This document shows, in pieces, positions 35,925-43,587 of a stretch of 53,041 nucleotides of DNA. Position 1 is the stretch's first letter. Each line of letters starts with the position of its first letter. A program made the translations under genes and the position numbers. The notes below the pieces were generated by a model. The model was not told the origin of the DNA and ran no database searches. It saw nothing but the letters and a program-made list of their open reading frames with translations. The DNA comes from Salinivirgaceae bacterium (GTDB lineage Bacteria; Bacteroidota; Bacteroidia; Bacteroidales; SZUA-534), in the NCBI GenBank assembly GCA_017557785.1, contig JAFYYA010000132.1, positions 1 through 53,041 on the forward strand. Direction: 5' to 3'.

Positions 35925-35975
35925 GCAAAACATTTTAGGAACACAACACCATACATCCGAAAAAAATGAATTATT

Positions 35976-36004
35976 GTAGAGACGTCATATTATGGCGTCT
36001 CTAC
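35976..36004 (+). repeat. Type B palindromic repeat copy
   Basis: GTAGAGACG (35976-35984) and CGTCTCTAC (35996-36004) pair perfectly around a CATATTATG-like loop. Confidence 0.8.
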
Positions 36005-36204
36005 AGAAAAACACCCATAAACCATTGAAAATCACATTGTAGAGACGATGTACACATCGTCTCTACGTTTCATCTGCACCGCATAAATTATTACCCAACG
36101 CCATCCATACAATTATTTTTCTATTTTTACCCCAACTAACCATTATCCAATTCTAACAAAACGAGTATAAAACTTTAAAAATTAAATAAATGAAACGCAT
36201 TTTG
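35996..36204 (+). repeat. Duplicated upstream block, copy 1
   Basis: From CGTCTCTAC through the type B palindrome and the leader to ATGAAACGCATTTT, this block aligns almost base for base with 49989-50198, with small differences. The two are direct repeats about 14.0 kb apart, each in front of a BspA-like gene. Confidence 0.85.
36039..36066 (+). repeat. Type B palindromic repeat copy, perfect
   Basis: GTAGAGACGATG (36039-36050) and CATCGTCTCTAC (36055-36066) are perfect 12-bp arms with a 4-nt loop. Confidence 0.85.
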
Positions 36205-38130
36205 TCTTTTATTGTAGCCGTAACGTTTGCCGGGCAGGCGTGGGCAGTAGATAATTATGATTTTTCTGCTGTATGTAGTAGCGGACAAACGCTTTATTAC
36301 AAAATAAAAAGTGAGACGGAAGTTGAAGTAACATATCCCAAAAAATCAGGTGCCGATTATTATTCGGGCTACACAAAGCCTTCAGGCAACATGGTTATTC
36401 CAGATGCAGTTACAAATCCAGAATCAAAAGGCACAACTTATACGGTTACAAGCATCGGCGGCTCTGCGTTCGAGTCTTGCATCGGCCTGACAGAAGTAGT
36501 CATTCCCTATTCAGTAACAAGCATTGGTCCCCAAGCAATCCGTGATTGCAGCGGTCTGACATCAGTAATCATCGGCAATTCGGTTAAAAGCATTGGTAGC
36601 CAAGCGTTCTTTAGGTGCAGCAATCTGATATCCGCCACCATTCCAAATTCTGTAACAAGCATTGACAACTCGGCGTTCGCCGAATGCAGCGGCCTGACAT
36701 CCGTCACCATCGGCAATTCAGTTACAAGCATCGGCGACTATGCATTCCAGAATTGTAGCGGTTTAACGTCAGTTACCATCTCCAACTCCGTCACATACAT
36801 TGGCAACTATGCGTTCAGCGGTTGCATCGACCTGACATCCGTCACCATTCCAAATTCGGTTACAATGGTTCGCCCTGGTGCGTTCTATGAGTGTAGCGGC
36901 TTAACATCCGTCACCATTCCAAATTCGGTTACAAGCATTAGTTTGTATGCGTTCTATGGTTGCATCGGCCTGACATCCGTCACCATTCCCAATTCGGTAA
37001 CAAGCATCGACTACTCTGCGTTCTTTGGTTGCAGTGGCCTTACATCCATTTGTTACGAAGGTAGTAATGAGCCAACATATCAATCCACATCATTTAAAAA
37101 TGTTGATAAAACAATTCCAGTGTGTGTGCCGATTGATTATAGTTTAGATACTTGGTGCGGTTTTACAAATTTGTACAAAGGTCATGATATTGTAACTGAT
37201 CCTGCAACTGTTACTTGCACAGAGGCGGGGTTGTCAGAAGGCAAGCATTGCTCGAAGTGCGGAAAAGTAATAACGGCACAAGCTGTTGTTTCGGCTTTAG
37301 GCCACAGTTACGGCGTGCCAACATATGAATGGACTGAAGATGGCAGCGCTTGCACTGCAACATCAATTTGCCAGCGTGACGAAACCCACGTTGCAACTGA
37401 AGACGCCACAATTACAAGCGAAGAAACTATTGCTGCCACTTGTGGGGAAATGGGAACCACTACATACACGGCAACGTTTGAAAACGAGCCGTTCACAACG
37501 CAGACAAAAGATGTTGTGGATATTCCTGCCACCGGCCATAGCTACAGCACTACCGTTACCGCCCCAACCTGCACGGCAGTTGGTTACACAACGCACACCT
37601 GCTCGGTATGCGAGAACACGTATTATTCAGATACCGTTGCAGCCAAAGGCCATACAGCGGTTGTTGATGCCGCCGTGCCTGCCACCTGCACAGCCGCCGG
37701 CAAAACCGAAGGCAAGCACTGCTCGGTTTGCAACGAGACAATTGTAGCACAAACAGAAATAGCCGCTTTAGGTCACGAGTTTAAAGACTACGTCTATAAC
37801 AACGATGCCACCACCGCCGCCGATGGCACTGAAACTGCCATCTGCACCCGCGGCTGCGGCGCAACGGACACAAAAGTGGCCGAAGGCACAAAACTGCCTG
37901 AAAAAGTCACTGCAGTTTCGGACGAAGCCGCCAACGCAGTGAGCATCTACGCCCACAACAACATCATTGTAGTTGAAAACGCCACAGACGAAATCAGTGT
38001 TTACAATGCCATGGGCAAATTGGTGTGCAAGGACGTAACACCTTGCGTCCGTATTGAAATCCCCGTCACCGCCCCAGGCGTTTATATTGTAAAAACCGGC
38101 AGCGTGGTTAAACGGGTGATGGTGAATTAA
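36190..38130 (+). CDS. BspA-like leucine-rich-repeat surface protein 1 with T9SS-type sorting domain
   Basis: A signal peptide (1-19, AWA) leads to an N-terminal domain (about 20-80), about nine LRR_5/BspA repeats of 23 residues (about 82-290; pattern AFxxCSGLTSVTIPNSVTSIG), and a Cys-rich region (about 335-560). That region contains three modules C-x9-11-C-x2-C-x13-14-H, e.g. C343/C354/C357/H372. The C-terminal 65 residues (ISVYNAMGKLVCKD, APGVYIVKTGSVVKRVMVN) resemble the type A T9SS sorting signal. BspA proteins bind host proteins or other cells; here that is inference. The second BspA-like gene starts 40 bp downstream. Residues about 614-621 are encoded by a copy of the palindromic repeat. 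Confidence 0.88.
   Translation: MKRILSFIVAVTFAGQAWAVDNYDFSAVCSSGQTLYYKIKSETEVEVTYPKKSGADYYSGYTKPSGNMVIPDAVTNPESKGTTYTVTSIGGSAFESCIGLTEVVIPYSVTSIGPQAIRDCSGLTSVIIGNSVKSIGSQAFFRCSNLISATIPNSVTSIDNSAFAECSGLTSVTIGNSVTSIGDYAFQNCSGLTSVTISNSVTYIGNYAFSGCIDLTSVTIPNSVTMVRPGAFYECSGLTSVTIPNSVTSISLYAFYGCIGLTSVTIPNSVTSIDYSAFFGCSGLTSICYEGSNEPTYQSTSFKNVDKTIPVCVPIDYSLDTWCGFTNLYKGHDIVTDPATVTCTEAGLSEGKHCSKCGKVITAQAVVSALGHSYGVPTYEWTEDGSACTATSICQRDETHVATEDATITSEETIAATCGEMGTTTYTATFENEPFTTQTKDVVDIPATGHSYSTTVTAPTCTAVGYTTHTCSVCENTYYSDTVAAKGHTAVVDAAVPATCTAAGKTEGKHCSVCNETIVAQTEIAALGHEFKDYVYNNDATTAADGTETAICTRGCGATDTKVAEGTKLPEKVTAVSDEAANAVSIYAHNNIIVVENATDEISVYNAMGKLVCKDVTPCVRIEIPVTAPGVYIVKTGSVVKRVMVN
38031..38050 (+). repeat. 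Type A palindrome inside BspA-like gene 1
   Basis: GGACGTAA-CACC-TTGCGTCC forms an 8-bp stem with one G-T type mismatch. It lies in frame in the sorting-domain coding sequence and gives the residues KDVTPCV. Confidence 0.7.
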
Positions 38131-38170
38131 TAACAAATAAAAAATTAATAATCAGAAAAATACATTTAAG

Positions 38171-40984
38171 ATGAAACGCATTTTCACATTTTTATTTGCC
38201 GTGATGGCTGTTGGGCAGGTGTTTGGGCAGACAACATTTGAAATTGGTAATTTAAAGTACACCGTAACCGATGAAACAAACCATTATGTTTCGGTTGGCA
38301 AAGGTTCAACTGAACCTAGGGGAGTTCTCAGTATTCAAGAAAAAGTAACCAACCCTAACGATGGTGTAGAATACACGGTTACGAGCATCGCTAGCAAGGC
38401 CTTCTTCGTTTGTTTCGGACTTACATCAGTCACCATTCCCAATTCAGTAACAAGCATCGGCAGTAATGCCTTCAACGCTTGCGGCTTAACATCAGTTACC
38501 ATTCCCGAATCAGTAACAAGTATCGGCATATATGCGTTCGCTGAAAGTAGCCTTACATCAGTTACCATTCCCAATTCAGTTACAAGCATTGGTGAATGCG
38601 CATTCGCTTATACCTGTAGCTTGGAATCTGTTACCATTCCTAAATCAGTTGAAAGCATCGGCAGTGAAGTGTTTCGTAGTAGCACCCTTGCAACTATTTA
38701 TTGTGAATATGAGGAAACATCAAAACCATCAGGGTGGAAAGAAAATTGGAACAACGACGGAACAGTAAAATGGGGTTGCAAGGTGATAAGAGCAATAGCT
38801 AATAATACCGAGTATGGAAACATCACCACGGATGGTGAAAACTATGCCGTTAAAGGTGATGATGGGTCACTATGGTATTTGGCGGAAACAACAAATGGCA
38901 AGGCAACATTAACCGCTACCGCCAAAAAAGGAAATAATTTTATAAAATGGGAAGATAATGCAGGAGTTGGAAGCATACGCACCATAGATGTTACGAAAAG
39001 TGAAACTTTCATAGCTGAGTTCAGACCAAAGCCAGCATCATTTGTTATTGATGGTCTTAAATACTACACCAACACATACAACAATAATGTGACAGTCAAA
39101 GCGAACTCTACTGATTTAAGTGGAAATATTGAAATACACGATGAGGTTACTTATGATAATGTTGAATATACTGTTACAAGCATCGGCAACTCTGCGTTCA
39201 GAGAGTGCAGTGGTCTTACATCCATCACCATTCCAAGTTCAGTTACAAGCATTGACAGCCATGCGTTCACTGGATGTAGTGGTCTGACAACAGTCACCAT
39301 CCCCGAATCGGTTACAAGCATTGGCAGCTATGCGTTCAGTAGATGTAGAAGCCTGACAACAGTCATCATCCCCGAATCGGTTACAAGCATCGACGACTGT
39401 GCGTTTTCGGGTTGCAGCAGCTTGACAACAGTAACCATTCCAAATTCGGTTGAAACCATCGGCTGCCGTGCGTTCAGAGAATGCAGTGGTCTGACAACAG
39501 TCACCATTGGCAATTCGGTTAAAACCATCGGCAGCGAAGCGTTCTATGGTTGCAGCAAACTGTCATCAGTCACCATCGGTAATTCGGTTGAAACCATCGG
39601 CAGCGAATCGTTCTATGGTTGCAGCAAACTGTCATCAGTTGCCATGGGGAATTCAGTTACAAGCATCGGCAGCCATGCGTTCAGATATTGCAGTGGTCTG
39701 ACAACAGTCACCATTGGTAATTCGGTTGAAACCATCGGTTACGGTGCGTTCATTGGATGCAGCGGTCTGACAACAGTCACCATCCCCAATTCTGTTACAA
39801 GCATCGGCGGCTCTGCGTTCTCTGGATGCAATGGTCTGACAACAGTCACCATCCCCGAATCGGTTACAAGCATTGGCAGCTATGCGTTCGATAGATGCAG
39901 CGGCCTTACAACCGTCACCATCGGCAATTCTGTAACAAGCATAGACATGTTTGCGTTCTATAATTGCAGTAGCCTGACATCTATTTGTTACGAAGGCAGT
40001 AGCGAACCGACATATCAATCCAATTCATTTAACAATGTTGACAATACAATACCAGTGTGCGTGTCGGCGGATTATTCTTCTGAAACTTGGTGCGGCTTTA
40101 CAAACTTAATTAAAGGACACAATAAAGTAACAGACAATGCAATTGCGGCAACTTGCACAGAGACAGGCTTAACCGAAGGCTCGCATTGCTCATACTGCGG
40201 AAAAGTTTTTGTTGCACAAGAGGTTATACCTACATTAGACCACACCTACGGCATCGCCATCACCGCCCCAACCTGCACCGCAGTTGGTTACAAAACCCAC
40301 ACTTGCTCAGTTTGCGAGTACACATATAATTCAGACACTGTTGATGCTAAAGGCCACAAAGCCGATAGTGTTGAATTTGAGAATATAGTACATGCCACCT
40401 GCACTGTTGCCGGTTCAAAAGATTCAGTGGTATTCTGCTCGGTTTGCCAAGTAGAGTTGAGCCGCGAAGAGCGTGCCATTCTTGTCCTTGGCCATACAGA
40501 AGTCACAGATGCCGCCGTGCCTGCCACCTGCACAGCCGCAGGCAAAACCGAAGGCAAGCACTGCTCAGTATGCAACGAGACAATAGTGAAACAAACAGAA
40601 ATACCCGCTTTAGGCCACGAGTTTAAAGATTACGTCTATAACAACGATGCCACCACCACCGCCGATGGCACCGAAACAGCCACTTGCACCCGCGGCTGCG
40701 GCGCAACCGACACCCGCCCAGCAGCAGGCACCAAAATTGCCGAGACACCCGAAAAGGGCACGGCTGTTGCCGAATCAGCGGCAAACGCCGTAACCATCTA
40801 CGCCCACCACAACATCATTGTGGTTGAAAACGCCACATACGAAATCAGCGTTTATGACGCAATGGGCAAATTAATCTGTAGGGACGCAACACCTTGCGTC
40901 CGCACGGAAATAAATGTAAATGCCCCCGGCATCTACATTGTCAAGGTTGGCGGCACGGCAAAACGCGTGATGGTGAACGATTGA
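38171..40984 (+). CDS. BspA-like leucine-rich-repeat surface protein 2 with T9SS-type sorting domain
   Basis: A 937-residue relative of the upstream gene. A signal peptide (1-19, GQVFGQ) is followed by a first LRR_5 block (about 68-165), a domain like the divergent InlB B-repeat (about 215-290; TATAKKGNNFIKWEDN), a second, longer LRR_5 block of about 13 repeats (about 325-620), Cys-rich CCCH modules (about 655-850) and a C-terminal T9SS-type domain (ISVYDAMGKLICRD, APGIYIVKVGGTAKRVMVND). The LRRs are 69-bp units that are very alike in DNA. The last 300 bp are nearly identical to the matching part of gene 1, which suggests recent duplication or gene conversion. It is probably co-transcribed with gene 1. 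Confidence 0.88.
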   Translation: MKRIFTFLFAVMAVGQVFGQTTFEIGNLKYTVTDETNHYVSVGKGSTEPRGVLSIQEKVTNPNDGVEYTVTSIASKAFFVCFGLTSVTIPNSVTSIGSNAFNACGLTSVTIPESVTSIGIYAFAESSLTSVTIPNSVTSIGECAFAYTCSLESVTIPKSVESIGSEVFRSSTLATIYCEYEETSKPSGWKENWNNDGTVKWGCKVIRAIANNTEYGNITTDGENYAVKGDDGSLWYLAETTNGKATLTATAKKGNNFIKWEDNAGVGSIRTIDVTKSETFIAEFRPKPASFVIDGLKYYTNTYNNNVTVKANSTDLSGNIEIHDEVTYDNVEYTVTSIGNSAFRECSGLTSITIPSSVTSIDSHAFTGCSGLTTVTIPESVTSIGSYAFSRCRSLTTVIIPESVTSIDDCAFSGCSSLTTVTIPNSVETIGCRAFRECSGLTTVTIGNSVKTIGSEAFYGCSKLSSVTIGNSVETIGSESFYGCSKLSSVAMGNSVTSIGSHAFRYCSGLTTVTIGNSVETIGYGAFIGCSGLTTVTIPNSVTSIGGSAFSGCNGLTTVTIPESVTSIGSYAFDRCSGLTTVTIGNSVTSIDMFAFYNCSSLTSICYEGSSEPTYQSNSFNNVDNTIPVCVSADYSSETWCGFTNLIKGHNKVTDNAIAATCTETGLTEGSHCSYCGKVFVAQEVIPTLDHTYGIAITAPTCTAVGYKTHTCSVCEYTYNSDTVDAKGHKADSVEFENIVHATCTVAGSKDSVVFCSVCQVELSREERAILVLGHTEVTDAAVPATCTAAGKTEGKHCSVCNETIVKQTEIPALGHEFKDYVYNNDATTTADGTETATCTRGCGATDTRPAAGTKIAETPEKGTAVAESAANAVTIYAHHNIIVVENATYEISVYDAMGKLICRDATPCVRTEINVNAPGIYIVKVGGTAKRVMVND
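39169..39997 (+). repeat. Tandem 69-bp LRR-coding repeats in BspA-like gene 2
   Basis: About a dozen units recur at 69-bp spacing, each with the words GCGTTC, TGCAGTGGTCTG, ACAACAGTCACCAT and TTCGGTTA with few changes. This is a strong substrate for slippage or recombination. Confidence 0.85.
40878..40901 (+). repeat. Type A palindrome inside BspA-like gene 2
   Basis: It begins GTAGGGACGC; GGACGCAA-CACC-TTGCGTCC is a perfect 8-bp stem. It is in frame and yields residues CRDATPCVR of the sorting domain. It differs from the intergenic copy at 49895 by only two positions in the loop. Confidence 0.8.
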
Positions 40985-41009
40985 TTTAAATGGATTGATA
41001 ATGTGTTTT

Positions 41010-41037
41010 GTAGAGACGGTGCACGCACCGTCTCTAC
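41010..41037 (+). repeat. Type B palindromic repeat copy, perfect
   Basis: GTAGAGACGGTGC (41010-41022) and GCACCGTCTCTAC (41025-41037) are perfect 13-bp arms with a 2-nt loop, 26 bp after the stop of BspA-like gene 2. It could act as a Rho-independent-like stop, although no T-run follows. Confidence 0.85.
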
Positions 41038-41409
41038 GTGTTTTGTGGCGTAAAAAATTGGCAATCAAATGCGGTTGTCATATTATGGCAGCCCTACCGT
41101 GTTTAAATAGGATTCGATTTGGATTCGTTTGGTTAGAAACAAAAATCCGCTTGCGGATTAATTCTGTTCGAATCGGCCAGAATCGGTTAGTTTCCCGGCA
41201 ACCGTCAGGTTGGCCCTTTCCGTGTTTTTCGTGTGTTCTGTGGTTAGAAGAACAAACAACCGTCAGATTGTGTCAAATTTTGCATTTTTTGTGGTCATTT
41301 CCGCTGTGAAAATCAGTATCCCGTGCCTATCGGTGCTGTGTCGTCTGTGCGAATAAATTCCGTTACCAGCGTTCGAATAATAACCATCATTTTCGTTCAC
41401 AAATTCACC

Positions 41410-41417
41410 TATATTTG
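41410..41417 (+). promoter_or_regulatory. -7 promoter box of rnpA
   Basis: TATATTTG matches TAnnTTTG exactly, 17 bp before the ATG. An imperfect TTTCG lies at 41391. Confidence 0.55.
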
Positions 41418-41434
41418 CCAATTATTACGGCACA

Positions 41435-41845
41435 ATGGAGCAGAGCAGTCATCCATATTCATACAAACGCATCGAACATTTAAAACTACGCAAGTCAATC
41501 GAGATGGTATTTGCGCAGAACAATGTGCTGCGTTCGGGCCCGATAAAAATGATATTCGCCGTCGAACCATCCGACTCATTCAGCTATCAGGTGGGGTTTG
41601 TGGCACCAAAAAAAGTCCACCATTTTGCTGTCGATCGCAATCGCAACAAGCGTCTTTTGCGCGAGGCCTTCCGGCTCAACAGGCATATTCTGACCAGCCG
41701 CATGGACAACAAAACCGTGAAAGTGTCGTTTTTGCTTGTGGCACAAAACAGTAGGCCGATGTCGTTTGCCGATGTTGAAACGGCTGTCAGACAGCTACTT
41801 GCCCGTTTGTCGGAAAAAGTGGGAGCCGAAGGTGCAGATTTGTGA
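41435..41845 (+). CDS. rnpA: Ribonuclease P protein component
   Basis: RnpA is the small basic subunit of RNase P, which trims tRNA 5' leaders. The signature is FAVDRNRNKRLLREAFRLNR (64-83), preceded by VGFVAPKKVHHF; KRIEHLKLRKSIEMVF is the usual N-terminal helix/strand. At 136 residues it is normal. In many Bacteroidetes rnpA follows hemD and precedes yidD; here hemD is about 28 kb away and an S41 protease follows, so the order has been rearranged. Confidence 0.93.
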   Translation: MEQSSHPYSYKRIEHLKLRKSIEMVFAQNNVLRSGPIKMIFAVEPSDSFSYQVGFVAPKKVHHFAVDRNRNKRLLREAFRLNRHILTSRMDNKTVKVSFLLVAQNSRPMSFADVETAVRQLLARLSEKVGAEGADL

Positions 41846-41890
41846 GTATGTTTTACATTTGTTAAACACAAAAGAAGTGTTTTGTTAGTT

Positions 41891-43576
41891 ATGAGAAAAT
41901 CAGGAAATAAGTGGAAAATAGCGGTGCTTGCGGTTGTCGCGGCGCTGACCATCGGATTTGTCGGAGCAGGAGACAAAGATTTCGAGATGTCGAAAAATCT
42001 CGACATTTACCATACTTTGTTCAGGGAGTTGTCCATCTATTATGTCGATGAAATTGATCCGGGCGATTTGGTGAAGAAGAGCATCGATGAGATGCTTAAA
42101 ACGCTTGACCCATATACAGAATTTATCCCCGAATCGGCTATTGAAGATTTTCGAATCCAGACCACCGGGCAGTATGGTGGCATTGGGGCCATGATCCACA
42201 ATAAGGGGAAATATGTTGAGATAGTCGAGCCTATTGCCGATGCGCCTGCTCACTTGGCAGGTATCAAAGCCGGCGACATCATTAAGGAAATCGATGGCCG
42301 CGATATTGCCGATATAAACCAAGACGATGTGAGCGAATTGCTCAAAGGCGAACCCAAATCGAAAGTAACACTCACTGTCGAAACACCTTATACGGGCCAG
42401 ACACGCAAGGTCGATATCGTTCGTCAGAAAATCAAAATGAAAAGCGTGCCTTACTATGGCATGGTTGCTGACGGCATCGGATATATCCTGCTTACCAGTT
42501 TCACCGATAAATGCACCCAGGAAGTGAAAGACGCCTTGCTCAGCCTGAAAAAGGACAACCAGATAAAAGGCATAATTCTCGATTTGCGTAAAAACCCTGG
42601 CGGTCTGCTCAACGAGGCCGTTTCAATATCGAACATCTTTGTCGATAAGGGCAGCGAGATTGTGAGCACCAAGGGAAAGGTGAAAATATGGAACAAGACA
42701 TATTATGCCACCAGCGACCCTATCGATACAGGCACGCCGTTGGCTGTTTTGATCAACAGCAGGTCAGCGTCGGCATCAGAGATTGTGTCGGGCGTTATCC
42801 AGGACCTTGACCGCGGTGTGATTGTAGGAACACGAAGTTTTGGGAAAGGCCTTGTGCAGACCACTCGCGACTTGAGCTACAACACCAAACTTAAGCTCAC
42901 AACCGCAAAATATTACATCCCGAGCGGCCGCTGCATTCAGGCTCTCGACTATTCGCACCGCAACAAGGACGGCAGCGTGGGCAAGGTGCCCGATTCGCTT
43001 ATCACCAAATTCCAGACTCGCGTCGGGCGCGATGTGTACGATGGTGGAGGAGTGCTACCCGACGTGAAGGTTGAGCCTGAAATGATGAGCGATATCGCCG
43101 TCAGCTTGTATGGAAAGAATTTGATTTTCGATTACGCCACACTCTATGCGCAGAAACACTCTTCTATCAGCGAGCCGGGCAAGTTCCGCATCTCTGATGA
43201 AGATTATGCTGACTTCACTAATTTCTTGTCCGACAAAGATTATGACTATACTCTCGAAAGTGAAAAAATAATCGGGGATCTTGAAAAAGCCATCAAGTTG
43301 GAGAAGCACAGCAATTCTGTTGAAAGTGAGCTTGAGCAGGTGCGTGCGAAACTCTCTCACAACAAGGAAGCCGATTTGCAATTGTGCAAGTCGGAGATAA
43401 GTTATCTGCTGCAGGAAGAGATCGTCAGCCGTTACTATTTCCAGGAAGGGCGTGCAATAGCTTTGTTGCAGAACGATTCAACACTTGTAAAGGCAATAGA
43501 GGTGCTCAACAACCCGACGGAATATAAACGGCTGCTGTCGCCGCAAAACAATGAAAAACAACAGGAAAATAACTAA
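41891..43576 (+). CDS. S41 family C-terminal processing peptidase with PDZ domain
   Basis: This is a membrane-anchored or periplasmic serine protease of the CtpA/Prc type. An N-terminal hydrophobic segment (about 9-26) is followed by a PDZ domain (about 90-175, GGIGAMIHNKGKYVEIVEPI) and the protease core. Catalytic Ser294 (RSASASE) and Lys319 (SFGKG) have the family spacing of 25 residues. An extra C-terminal helical part (about 420-561) is typical of Bacteroidetes members. I start at ATG 41891; an in-frame TTG three codons upstream adds nothing recognisable. The gene begins 45 bp after rnpA. Confidence 0.94.
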   Translation: MRKSGNKWKIAVLAVVAALTIGFVGAGDKDFEMSKNLDIYHTLFRELSIYYVDEIDPGDLVKKSIDEMLKTLDPYTEFIPESAIEDFRIQTTGQYGGIGAMIHNKGKYVEIVEPIADAPAHLAGIKAGDIIKEIDGRDIADINQDDVSELLKGEPKSKVTLTVETPYTGQTRKVDIVRQKIKMKSVPYYGMVADGIGYILLTSFTDKCTQEVKDALLSLKKDNQIKGIILDLRKNPGGLLNEAVSISNIFVDKGSEIVSTKGKVKIWNKTYYATSDPIDTGTPLAVLINSRSASASEIVSGVIQDLDRGVIVGTRSFGKGLVQTTRDLSYNTKLKLTTAKYYIPSGRCIQALDYSHRNKDGSVGKVPDSLITKFQTRVGRDVYDGGGVLPDVKVEPEMMSDIAVSLYGKNLIFDYATLYAQKHSSISEPGKFRISDEDYADFTNFLSDKDYDYTLESEKIIGDLEKAIKLEKHSNSVESELEQVRAKLSHNKEADLQLCKSEISYLLQEEIVSRYYFQEGRAIALLQNDSTLVKAIEVLNNPTEYKRLLSPQNNEKQQENN

Positions 43577-43587
43577 TCAATAGCGAG

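Larger units (their letters stand above)
35817..36189. other. Intergenic region mnmG / first BspA-like gene, rich in palindromes
   Basis: After parS the spacer holds three palindromic repeat copies (35901, 35976, 36039) and then the leader of the BspA-like gene, which is shared with 50.0-50.2 kb. A weak -7-like TATTTTTA is at 36122-36129. No strong DnaA boxes were seen. Confidence 0.6.
40985..41434. other. Intergenic region BspA-like gene 2 / rnpA
   Basis: It holds a perfect type B palindrome (41010), a related degenerate element (about 41073-41098, GTCATATTATGGCAGCCCTAC), a small hairpin AATCCGC-TT-GCGGATT (41144-41159), the twice-occurring word ACCGTCAG(G/A)TTG and the rnpA -7 box. A short open frame here has no coding character. 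Confidence 0.6.

Noticed and set aside
36100-36189. DnaA boxes close to parS
   Set aside because: TTATCCAAT-like words differ from TTATNCACA at key positions and are part of the duplicated leader, so oriC cannot be placed here.
39169-39997. Regular repeats that might be taken for a CRISPR array
   Set aside because: The 69-bp units are in frame, encode LRR_5 repeats and have no distinct spacers.
40995-41309. 104-codon open frame after BspA-like gene 2
   Set aside because: It runs through the palindromic repeat and degenerate repeat words and looks like chance.
41435-41845. rnpA region as a replication origin marker
   Set aside because: rpmH and dnaA are not adjacent, so rnpA gives no independent origin evidence.
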